A stretch of 64,000 nucleotides of DNA from Paracentrotus lividus (lineage: Eukaryota; Echinodermata; Echinoidea; Camarodonta; Echinidae). Both the position numbers and the translations under genes were made by a program. Numbering within the stretch: position 1 is the stretch's first letter; the number at the start of each line of letters is the position of its first letter. The stretch lies in assembly GCA_940671915.1 (NCBI GenBank), contig CALNVZ010002974.1, positions 13,343,022-13,407,021 of the forward strand. Reading direction: 5' to 3'. Shown piece by piece: positions 37,501-49,500 of this stretch. Below the pieces are notes generated by a model. That model was not told where the DNA came from. It saw nothing but the letters and a program-made list of their open reading frames with translations, and did no database searches.

Positions 37501-40500
37501 GAAAATTCATGGAAAAAGAACCATAGAATAATATAAGCACTTACTTGTTTCCAATCCCTACAATCCCTACTTATCACTTTGATTAGTCAGAATATCTAGT
37601 AAATATTTCCCTTTTAGAGGGCATGCCTTATTCTCAAATAACTTGATTTGTAATACAAGTTGTTTTACATAAAGAACTGAGATAAAACAAAAAAGTGTAT
37701 GTATTTCAAAACTCTACACCAAACAATAAAGTCAATATTATGGAAAGTCAAGTATTAGACAGAGAAAACAAACATCCATTGAAGTCCACAAAACTAAAAA
37801 CTTACCTTCACGTCTTGCTCAAGAGTGGCAAACCTTCTCTGGACTTCCGGCAGATCTTCTGCCTTCTCTCCATAGTCAGTCTTAAGTTCTTCAAGATGCT
37901 TAGTGGCTTTCTGGATGCGGACAGCCAACTGTTTACAAACACAACAACAATGCATTAGTTACAGTTTTTCTAACTACCAGCCAAGCCCGTTAACCAAACT
38001 TCTTGGTACACACTTTCTATAAATTGCCTATGATAAGTTAATGTTTGTAGCCTGATGCTGCATACATTGAAGTAAGATTTTACTTTTAATTCTGGACAAT
38101 GATCTAGTATTTAACTCAATTTTTGTTACCAGGTTGATTTTTCATGAACATGAAAATTATGTTCATAAATTAAATTTAAATTAAATTTTGATTTAAATGC
38201 AGAGTTGTATTGGACATACCGTCTTGAATCTCTTGTGGATGTTGAATATAACTTCCACCTTGTGTCTGTAGTCATGTATCTGTCTATTCAGCTTCGACCA
38301 GTATCGTTCAGCCTCGGCCAAATCTTTCTCAATAACACCAGAAGAGGGAGGCCTCCTATCAAGAGCAATGTGGGCAGAGCTCACATATTTCTTGAACTCG
38401 TCTTCTAGGACCTGTAATTAAAAGATAGAGTGGTTAATTGTTTAATGATGTATTTGTTAAAAACAACTTTAAACATTAAACTAACATAACCAACTCTGGA
38501 CACGTTGAACAATTGACCATAAAAGAACAGGAAGGAACAAAAAATAATAAAAACTATACAAAAATATCTGTGTGTAACTTTCTTTTTTAATGTTATTCAT
38601 AAAAAATTTTGAGGTAAAATTTTTAAAATAATTATTCAATCCCAATATATAGATACAAACATTGAATTAGATTATCAAATACAAACTTGTCTTAGTGGCC
38701 ACCTTTCTACAACAGCAATTATATCTTTACTGGATGCATATTTTGCTCCCTTCAGAATTAAATGTGCATTGCAGAACCTGTCTACAAAGGCAACCTGTCT
38801 ACAATGGTCACCTTTTCCTGCTTCCTTTGGGTGGCCTTTATAGACCGGTTTGACTGTATTTTGGAAACCTTGATAAGAGGATAACTGACCTTGATATGTG
38901 CTTCCCAGTCTTCATGTTTCTCAATAATAAGAGAAGATGAGTGAGGTGTACTCTCCAGTTCATTCAGGTCATCCTCTGCTTGCTCCATGTTTAGAATCAA
39001 CTGAAAAGAGAAATTAGTCAAGACACTTGTAGTCAATGAAAAATAATTGAGAGACTTTTTTTCAGGCTTTACTGGTGGTAGAAGATTACCAGAAGAGAAT
39101 GAGAAGGTTTTTTCAGGACCACTCATAACCTCAAAAAAGATAACTTGGTGCACCATGAAACCTTCTAGTCAATGAAAAGCAACTAAAATTAAAAGAAAAT
39201 AGTTAAAGATAATAGAGTCAATGATACAAAACTTATTACCCAACTTGTGTCATGTGTGACAAATGTACATTAATGTCTCACAAAAAAAAAAAATCACCCA
39301 TCGGCTACATGAATGTGGTGCTCTCTTTATAACAAACCTAAGAGGAATAAGTGAATTCAGTTAGTGAAGTGGCCAGGATGACCTGAATGGAGGAGAGTAC
39401 TCACAGTCTTATACTGCATTCTGATGTTAGCAACCAGCTGCATCTTATCTCTGTAGTCCTGGACCGATTTGTTGAAACCGACCCAGAAGTTCTTGACCTC
39501 GTCCAGTTCCCTCTGGATCAGGGTGGCAGCAGGTGGCTTCTGGTCCAGGACTATGTTGGCCCTGCTCACATAGTTGGTGTATTCCTTCTCCAGGTCTTTG
39601 ATGTGGACCTGCCAGTCCTGGAACTTCTCAATGGTGAGGGTTTCAGAGACTCGGGGCTGTTGCAAGTCCTGGAGCTGACGATCGGCAAGTTTCAGATTGC
39701 TCACCAGCTATGGTAAAGAGGAAAAATCAAAGATTATCGATATGGTACTATATGTATGATGGCTGACATATATCTTTCAGATCAGAATGTTCAATTGTGA
39801 ACATATTATTTACTAACAAGCTATACTTACCTATCATCTCTTCAATTGCTATTCGTTGCCCAAAGTAGAATAGCCACCGGCAAACAAAACGACTCGAAAA
39901 GAGTCTAACTGCCCTGAAAGCAGACGGGGAAACCCGTCACTGCGCAGGGACTATATAACGCCTCTCCACACACGTCTACTTCCTCTTTCGTTCACGTGAA
40001 AAAACCAAGGAAGGGCGACGAACACAGGGGAGGAAGGGAGGGAAGCTATAGGTAAGTATAGCTTGTTAGTAAATAATATGTTCACAATTGAACATTCTGA
40101 TTACTACACTGCGCTATACTTACCTATATCTCTTCAAATTGCTAGATTACACAGAAATTCTGGAGGTGGGAAAAAGGAAGCCCTTCCTAAAGGTCCACCA
40201 AAAAAAACCTAGCTAAACATACCTAATTAATTCAAAACAAATTAGGAGCGATGAGGACACGACAGAACCGCAGATGCGAATCTCGTATCCTGACTAATCA
40301 CATCAGATAAGTAATAAGACACAAAGGTATTAGGACTTGCCCAGTAGGCTGCCTGGAGGATCTCCTCCATAGAAGTACCCTGGAAAAGAGCCCAAGAAGC
40401 TGAAATACCCCTAGTGTCATGGCTCTAACTGAGTCTGAAAGTAGGGCTTCTGGGCCCCCTGACTTGATACCCTGAACTATCCATCGGGAAACAGTATCTG

Positions 40501-43500
40501 GGCTAACCGGCCCGTGGGGTTCTACTGAACTAATAAAAAGTTGGCTGGATGAGCGAATGGACTTAGTTCTGTCAATGTACCACTTAAGCGCTCTAACTGG
40601 ACACCATAACCTATCTTCTGAGACAGTAGAGAATTTGCTAATTGATGGTAAAACAATTTGGCAAGGTTGAGAAGATTCTCTTTGGTTCTTGGCAAGAAAA
40701 CCTGCTTTAGGAATCAAACGAACCCTATCCTTTTCCCAACGGATATGACCTGACCTAACTGACAGAGCATGGAGTAGACTACGGCGTTGGCCTGATGCTA
40801 CTGCTATAAGAAAGACTGTCTTTATTGAAAGGTTAAGAAGGGAACATTTATGCATAGGTTCGAAAGGAGACTTTGCTAGAGCTCGAAGGACTTTGGGAAG
40901 GTCCCACCTTGGGATGAGTCTCTGCTTAGGTGGATTCTGTAAGAAAAATGATCTAGTTAGACGGGAGAGAAACATTGAATTAGAGACAGTCTCTCCGTTC
41001 CCAAATCCTGTATGAATCGCCGCTATGGCTGATCTATAACCTCGTATTGATGAAATAGATAAACTATCATCGAACAAACAAGTAAGAAATCTGCAATCTT
41101 ACCTAAAGAGGCAGAGGTTGGATCGACCTGCAGACTGCTGCACCATCGGTAGTATCTCTGGAGTCTCGAATTATAAGTACTCCTGGTGGAGGATCGGAGG
41201 AATTGGGCGGCCATATCTGCTGCTCTCTCCGAAAGGCCTGCGTCCGCTGCCGATTTCCTAGAATGGGCCAGAGTGTTAGGCACAGTCTCTCTGGATTCGG
41301 ATAATAGGTTTCTGTCCCTGGTTGATTCAGAAGATTTAGCAACGGAGGGAGTGTTCTTGGAGTCCCTGCCAACAGGTTTGTTAGATTCGTGAACCATGGT
41401 TTCCTCGGCCACCATGGTGCAATGAGAAGGAGGTGAGCCTCGTCCTCCCTCACCTTCTCCAGAAACTTGCGCTATGATGGGAAAGGGCGGAAGGCGTAAG
41501 CAAGAATCCCTTTCCACGATATCGATAGAGAGTCTGTTGCGAAGGCTAGGGGATCCTGGTTGTTCGTGCAATAGACTGGAAGTTGTTTGTTCAGAATTGA
41601 CGCGAAGAGGTCTATCTGAGGTTGTCCGAATTGAGTGAATATTTTCATCGTTATTGAGCGATTTAGCTGCCATTCCGATGGGAGGTATTTCCCTCGCGAC
41701 AGGAAGTCTGCAAGGTAGTTGTCCTTCCCGGGAATGTGACGAGCTATCAGAGTTATGCGATGATCCTGACACCACGAAAGGATCTCCATCGTTAGATTGC
41801 ACAGAGTTCGTGATTTTGTTCCTCCCTCTCTGTTTATGTACGATACTACAGTGTTGTTGTCCGATTTTACTAGGACACAATGATTTGCAATGTGGGTAGG
41901 AAGCTTGCCATTGCTAGTTGAACTGCTCTCATCTCGAGAACGTTGATGTGTTGGGCCGACTCTCTCGATTCCCATTGGCCCGAGGCTTCGAGGTTTCCCA
42001 TGTGAGCCCCCCAGCCGAGCTTTGACGCGTCTGTTGTCAGAGTGAGGGTTGGAATGGGCTTTTGGGTCTTCTTCCCTGGTTTAAGAAGAGATGAGAAGAC
42101 CACTGCTGGACTGATTGACTTATTTTGGATGATAGTGGGATGGGATGGTCCTTGGAGTGGACGCTTGGTTTGAAGTGTCTCAAGAAATGCAGCTGAAGAG
42201 GTCTCATGTGACGTCTGCATTGTGGGATGAGGTCTATCAGGCTCGCGAGTAGACCTAGGAAAACTTGCCAATCCTCGGCAGATGCGAAGCAGGTTGAGCA
42301 AAGCCTCGCTCCCACTGCTAGAATTTTTTCCACTCTGTGGAGGATGGGCGTACTACAAGGCATGGAATATTTATCCTGGCCCCCAGAAATTCTGGAGTGG
42401 TCGTTGGCGTGAGCTTCGATTTCTTTTCGTTTACCATGAAGCCCAAGTCCTTGGCTAATTGCATCACTATCTCTATATTGGACTCGAGGGTGGCTTTTGA
42501 CGGGCCGAGAAGGAGCCAGTCGTCTAGGTAACAGAAGATTGTAATTCCTCGTCTTCTTAATTCTGCCGCAACTACTTGAATTAAGCGGGAGAAAATTCTT
42601 GGAGCTGGTTTTAGCCCGAATGGAGAGCCTTGAATTGGTAACAAATGTTTTCTACCTTGAATCCCAAGTATCTCCGAGCTTCGTGGGCCATCGGGATGTG
42701 ATAATATGCATCTTGAAGGTCTATTGTTACTGCCCATTCGTGGGATTTTATAGGGGCAGGATGGTTGAGAGAGATTCCATTTTGAAGGTGTGGTTTGGAG
42801 AAGCTTGTTTACTCTCTTTAGGTTGAGAACCATGCGGAAGCCCCCCGAGCGTTTTTCTAACAGAAACACCGGAGACAGGAGGAGGGAATTGTTGTCCTGA
42901 ACTTGAACTATTACCCCTTTTGATAGGAGAGATTGTATTCCTGTTCTTAATGCCCTTAGCCGGATGGGATCCCTGGAGAGGGCGTCTGACGCCGGAAATG
43001 GGAAATTTGACAGATCCTTGGAAAGATTGGGTTGAACCCTGAACTTATTATGTCGAGAACAAACTTGTCGTGAGATATCTTCTCCCAGTTTTGAAGCCAA
43101 AGAGTTATCCTCCCCCGACTGGGACATGATGGGAGGGGTTAGAACTAGTTGTAATTGATTGTCAAATACGCTGATCGTCGCCAGGCCCCTTGAAAACAGT
43201 GCCTTGGGACTGGAATTGGGGCTGACGTCCACGCCCCCACTACGGGAGCCGCGATAGCTTTGTGACCTTCTGCGGTTGTCCCTCCTCCACCCTAGCGTTA
43301 GAGTCATTAGGGGGACGCGAGAAGCTAGGGAAAGAGGGGCCCCTCTGATCTCCGAAGGACTGGGGCTGGTCCTGAGGACAAGAAGAAGACTTCTGTTTGT
43401 GCTGAGACTGAGTGGACTTAGATCTATACTTATAGCCTGAGGAGCTAGATCTATTGCCGGAACTAGCTTATAGAAAGTTTTGTCCGCCGTGTTACTTTCA

Positions 43501-46500
43501 GAAATGGTTTGATCGAGCACATCCTGAAATTTACCATTAAATAAATCTTTACCTTCACATGGTAGTCTAGCCAAACATTTTGCAGCTTCCCGCTCGATGT
43601 TAAGAGCAGTCAACACGTTGCTCCTTCTTAGCCTCGTCGTAAGTAGGGTTGATCTTGTTGCCTGTTCATACTGCAGGTCAGCAATCTTAGAAAGAGATTC
43701 AAGCACCGATTCTCTATCGGTTGAAGTCAATCCTAGGCTCTCTGCCTCCGTCAGGGCCGTAATCAGGCAGCCCTGATAAATTTCGAGACGCATACCATTG
43801 CGGGCAGAGATGTCGATCGCCGACAAATCCCTGTCGGTGCTGATAAAAGTGCGGCTGCGCAGGGTGTTGTATCTGGATTTCTTCGCCCCTGCATTGCCAA
43901 CGCGAAAGGCTACGTCTGGGACCGTGGGGGAGCACAGATAATTATCAAAGTCCTGAGACGCGATCCTGTAATCCTTGTCACCTCTCTACTCGCCGGTTTT
44001 AATCCAGAGCGGCGATTATCTAGTTTGTGGAAGCAAGACTTATACGGTCCGTCCATCTTTATTCCCGGCAGAGAATCTTCTCGATCTCCGAGTGATGATT
44101 TCATTCTAAAAATAGACTGCTGCTTAACGTCAGTCTCGTGATCATCTTCTTCGTCCGCCCGCAGTTGTGGGCAATATTTAGAGAGAATTCTCGCTGCCCG
44201 ATGTCGGTCGTCAGATGCAGTGGAAATCCCCGCAAGTGCGCCATCTCGCGGCTGGTCACGTGAGCGGTAATTTTGCGATTGGTCCGTTAAGCCGCTGGCT
44301 TGGCCAATCATAGGCGATCTAGCACTCTGTGCGGCCTGTAAGGAGTGTGTTTCACTGGAAACTGAAGATGAAGAGAAGTCTCTCCAATTTCTCGCCGGAA
44401 GTTACGGCTTGGTTACGTACTGGGTTGTGATAGCCGTACTCGATCTGAATCCCCAACTATTGAAATGCTACCCGTCCTCTGGGGGTGAGGCGGACTCTCG
44501 TTCCCGCCGCTCCCTGGCCATGGTGATGGCGAGATGATAAATATTCCCTAGTCTTTTGTTGACTTGATAGTTTGGGACGCAGATCCAAGGGATCTGGTCG
44601 GGTGGGTAGATGGGGGTTGGGATTGGGAGGAGGCATGATAGCCTGAAGGGCTTTGATAATCCAGTCGCCCGCCTGAGCTGGGTCAGGAGCGTAGTAAATT
44701 GGTGGGTCTTCGACGTTTTAGAGGTCACACTCGCATCCTCGTGGACACCTCTTTTTTGTGAGGTTGAGGAGTTAACACTGCCCCTCTCAGGGACTTATCC
44801 GACCCGATACCCGACATCATGGAGGTCGAAGGGTTCGGTGATGGGTTCCCAGCCGGATTTTTCGAGGGTTCAGTCCTCACCGTGCTGGTTTGCTTCGTCA
44901 AAGGGGGATTATTGGGGCGTTTCTTTTTTGCCCTACCACCCTTATCCATGGGCCCGATTGATCGTTTTTTTGAGGGTTTATTCCTCGAGCTCGCCTCTTC
45001 AGAGGGAGGCGGAGTAGATTTCTCTGGCATTAGGATCGCCGAACTACTCTCTTTTGGTCCCGGCATATCTTTGGCGATATTTTGGGGTGTAGGTTTGTCT
45101 TTAATATCTTTAGCCGATATCATATTCTTTTACTTTGAAGCGCGGCAACGAAAGAGGAAGTAGACGTGTGTGGAGAGGCGTTATTAGTCCCTGCGCAGTG
45201 ACGGGTTTCCCCGTCTGCTTTCAGGGCAGTTAGACTCTTTTCGATTCGTTTTGTTTGCCGGTGGCTATTCTACTTTGGGCAACGAATAGCAATTTGAAGA
45301 GATATAGGTAAGTATAGCGCAGTGTAGTAAATAAGGTACGTAATAAAAATGTACAAAAGCAAGGTTTCTCTCTTTAGATAACATGCATAGCTTCATTAGG
45401 CTCACCCTTAGACTTTCATGAAAGAAATAAAGGGCAATTTTCAATAATAATGCATACATTCACTTCTCAAATAATCTTTCTCCCATCTACCAATCCCCTG
45501 GATACTTCAAGATCATTGTAACACAGATAAAGATATTCCTGTAGGGAATTATGGACAATATAAACAAGGACAGAATTATCTACTTGGGCTATAATTCATC
45601 AAGTTATTTGTAAGTTACAAATGACTGGTGATTAGGTCTTGCCCTAAATTATAAAGTACACAAGAACATGTTCAAGTCGTTCGTAAAGTTGTTCATACCT
45701 TTAAGAACAACTTGGTGAATCACACTATCCCAGTATTATCATATACATGTATGTACACAAGAGTATATTAATTTTTTCTAAATACCTTAACATAGCTCAT
45801 ACTCACAGTTGTGTATTGCTTGCGTAGATTAACAACCAGTTCCATCTTCTTCCTGTAATCATCTACATTCTTCATGAAGCTACTCCAGTATGTCTTAACC
45901 TCCTGGATATCCTTCTGAATACCAGGTTTGTCAGCTGGTTTGCCCTTCAGGGCGATGTGAGCCGTGCTCAGGTAGTGCTGATACTGGTCCTCCAATACCT
46001 TTAGATTGGTAACAATTAAAAAAAAGTTAGATTATAATCACTGAATCCCTTTCTTGGTGTTGGTATCATACTCAAATAATGATATATTCAAAGATTTAAC
46101 ATGTTCAGGAATTTAAACACTTGTTCATGTTATAGTATATCCAAAATCCCAATTTCAGTCATCCATTACACACATCTTAACCATAGAAAATAAGGATTAC
46201 ACATGTACAATATACATATATAATCTGTTCAGAATCAATCTATGAGAATCATTTCTTTTGTATACTTTCCTTTTAACATTTCCTTTTCAATTTAAACACT
46301 GATATCTCATTTTGAATAAAAATATAAAAGAAAAACAGAAGTTTATATTTTCAGTATATGTTTGCCTTCAATTAAGGATTAAATTACATGAAAACAAAAT
46401 TATTATTATACAAATGAGTCCTCCTATATCGAGACTACCACCTAACCATAACTATAAATCTTGCCATGTTATACAAATATACACCTAGAAATGGAAAAAT

Positions 46501-49500
46501 AGATGGAAAGCATACCTTAATCTGAGCCTCCCAATCTTGGAACTTCTCAATGGTGAGTGAGACAGATTCCTTGCTCTTTCTCATCCCCTCCAGCTCATCC
46601 TCAGCACGTTGAAGATGAACAATCAGCTGGTTAGCGATCAAGAACAGAAAAATATGCAATTATTGCAGAGGCAGAATCATTATTTATATCAATAACATAA
46701 CAAACACATACTTATTTTATTTATTTTTTTATTTTTTTTTAAATTACATCCTTATGACTTGGCAAAAGCTATGAGTCAGTAATGCACCTTTAGGCACTTG
46801 GTCTGCTTCTAATTTTACAGGAAATCTTCGAATCAAATGAACATGTTTCCTTTTAGGAATTTTTCTTTAAAAAAAACACCTTTCAGCATTTACAAATGCA
46901 ATCATTTATTAATCTTCCTTGCATTGAGCAATATTGTTCTAAAACAGAATACAAAATATTAGCATTTCATTTGTCTACTTTCAGCAACATCTACAGAACA
47001 AACATCATTTGGGCAAGGTCACAAAGTGGGCCAAAAAGTTTTATCCGACGAACTGTTATAAGCTACTGAAATGCTTGCATCTGATTGGCTGAGAGCAAAT
47101 TTGTCAGATAAAATGTCCGACAAGTCCTTTGATGAAATGCCCCCCTGGTTTTCTATAGATTTACACCGTTCAATTTTAATAAGGTTACAAATATTTCACG
47201 AACATCAACATGAACATGTCAAATAGCTTTTGAAGAGTAGGGTTACCATTTAGACAAAATTTAGATACACTTTCTGTTTAGTATAGATATGAACATTAAA
47301 CCCTAGCTGAAGACAAATAAGTACCTCTGATTTGAGAAGCTTGAGGCTTGTATCTTCACTAGCTTTGGTGAGACGTTGCTGGTATCTGCTCCATTCATTC
47401 AACCAGTGCTCCTTTCTCTCTTCCATAGCATGCAATGTGACCTCCACATCCCTCCTTGCTGGAGACACAGGATCCTAGAAAATATCACAAAAGAAGGATT
47501 GTTTTATAAATATGATACTCCTAGATGGTGTAGCTCAGTTGTGAGAGCACCAGCTTCAGATATGTTTGTACATGTATGATATAATATGTCTGCAAAGCGC
47601 TAGTCTAACTATGTGTTAGGTGCTTTATAAATCCAGAATATTATTAGTAATATTATTACTATCATGATCATATGTGGGTTCCAGTCCTGGGCATGCTGAA
47701 GAGGTCTTGTAAAAAAAAAACTGATGAAAATGTAATGGCCCTCTTCAGCCCTGGAATTCAACACTAACCCTACCCCTAAACCTAACATAAAACCCTATTG
47801 CAACCCTAACCCTCATCCTTCGTCTTAGATGAAATAAAGCCTGGAGCATAACGTCTGTTGGGAGCCAGAAGGGCGTTATTGCATCTTATAGATGTTCCGT
47901 TGAGAGCCAGAAGGGCGCTATTACTGTACAAAGTCAATGGTAATAGCGCCCTTCTGGCTCCCAACGGAACATCCTTGATCTGCAATAGCGCCCTTCTGGC
48001 TCCAAGCCGACGATATGTTTGAATACTTACCGATTGTCTAATCTTTGCAATGACCTCGTCTCCCTTTCTTGCAGCGGTGGTGTAGAGTTCTGTGATGTAG
48101 CGTTTCTCTTCCTCGTGCTGCTGAAGCCTGATCTGAGCTTCTGATGTCTGTCTTGGGGACGGTGCATCATGGTAGGAAGCAATGGCCTCATCCATGGTCT
48201 TGTTGACCTGAAAAGTAGTTTATGGTAAAATAATAATAATAATAATAATAATTACACTTATATAATATAGTGCATAACACATACATATCAATGCGTTTAA
48301 TATGTGAGTTAAAGCGAGACCGAACTGGCCCCTACTACTGTGTGTGGGCTATCATAGCTTGTAAGCTAGTCTTATAAATACATTTTCAATGCATTTAATA
48401 TGTGAGTTAAAGCGGGACCGAACTGGCCCCTACTGCTGTGTGTGGGCTCTCATAGCTTGTAACCTAGTCTTATAAATGTACCTTTTGAAATAAATATTAA
48501 TAGTTCAGGGTATTTTCAAATATAAATTAGCCTATAGTTTTATTCATATCTGGAAACTACACATATTTTATGAGAAAAAGTACTTGTTTTGCTACTATGT
48601 AACATAATTATTGTGATATGAATGTGTATGTACAAAGCAGCGAATGAGTGTGTCATAATTCAAGTGGGTCTATATTATTAACACCACCTCATGGTTTCTA
48701 ATAATCATTCATTTCTATCAGTTCCTCTAAGTACTTCCTAAAAATATTATTACTACATGCAACTTTTAATCTTAAATAGGACCATTTGGACAGTTCAATC
48801 TAATTTAAAAATACAGTCTGTCAACAGCACAGGAGCTAATGTCTTTCTGGTAATCAACAAATAATATGCTGCATCAGGAGCCAGCCATTTACCTTGTTGA
48901 CCTTCTGGTAGAAGTCAATGCTGAGCGTCAACACTATCTGGTACTCTCCAACTCTGTTCATGAAGCGATGGTGAGCTGATGTAAGTCTCTCAACAATCTG
49001 TTCCTTCTCCCCACCGGTGTCTCCCTTAGCACCAAGCATCTCAGCGGTCTTCAGGCGCATCTGAATCTCAGTGGTTACTCTCTGTAAATCACAAGAAAAG
49101 TAATTATACAGTTAGGAAATAACTTTACAAATGCATTTATATTGCACGTCTGCCCAAAAATGCTCAGATTCAGTAGTCAATATGTTTGAAAGGCATGAAA
49201 AGGGCGTTTCGTTACTTTTGGGCAAACATTCACGGTCCTAGTAATAGTATGTAATTTGTAGTCCACAATTTATTTTTTTTTTGTAACTACATACTCTGTT
49301 TCTCCTCCTTTTTCATCCTGCCCTGTCTCGACCTGTCTCTCTATCTTGGACTCTCTCTACATACGTTCAAACCTTGAAATTCGAACAACATCGACACCTT
49401 CAAATCTGAACTCAAACCCTCTCTTTTTGGGGAGCCAAGCACCTTTGAATATTTTGGCAGATAAATGGCGCTTTACAAATGCTGTTCATCATCATCATCA

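Larger units (their letters stand above)
39781..45330 (-). mobile_element. DIRS-like tyrosine-recombinase retrotransposon
   Basis: A 5.55-kb insertion in the intron between exons 17 and 18, coding on the minus strand. Parts in coding order: right inverted terminal repeat, gag-like frames, reverse transcriptase, RNase H, tyrosine recombinase, internal complementary region, left inverted terminal repeat. Inverted rather than direct terminal repeats plus a recombinase in place of a DDE integrase define the DIRS order. The frames are broken many times, so this copy is defective. No target duplication is obvious, as expected for recombinase integration. Confidence 0.92.

Noticed and set aside
42037-42531. 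Plus-strand open frames inside the DIRS element
   Set aside because: All recognisable reverse transcriptase, RNase H and recombinase motifs are on the minus strand; the plus frames carry none.
39781-45330. LTR retrotransposon (Gypsy or Copia) as the identity of the insertion
   Set aside because: Terminal repeats are inverted, an internal complementary region is present, and a tyrosine recombinase occupies the integrase position; no protease or DDE integrase is seen.
47806-48195. 129-codon open frame running from exon 14 into repeated ALLxLxxARRALL sequence
   Set aside because: The right part is exon 14; the rest is intron read-through across the GAGCCAGAAGGGCGCTATT palindrome, beyond a good GTAAGT donor.
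48226-48253. CRISPR-like or regulatory array at short tandem repeats
   Set aside because: Simple trinucleotide microsatellites in a eukaryotic intron; no spaced direct repeats.
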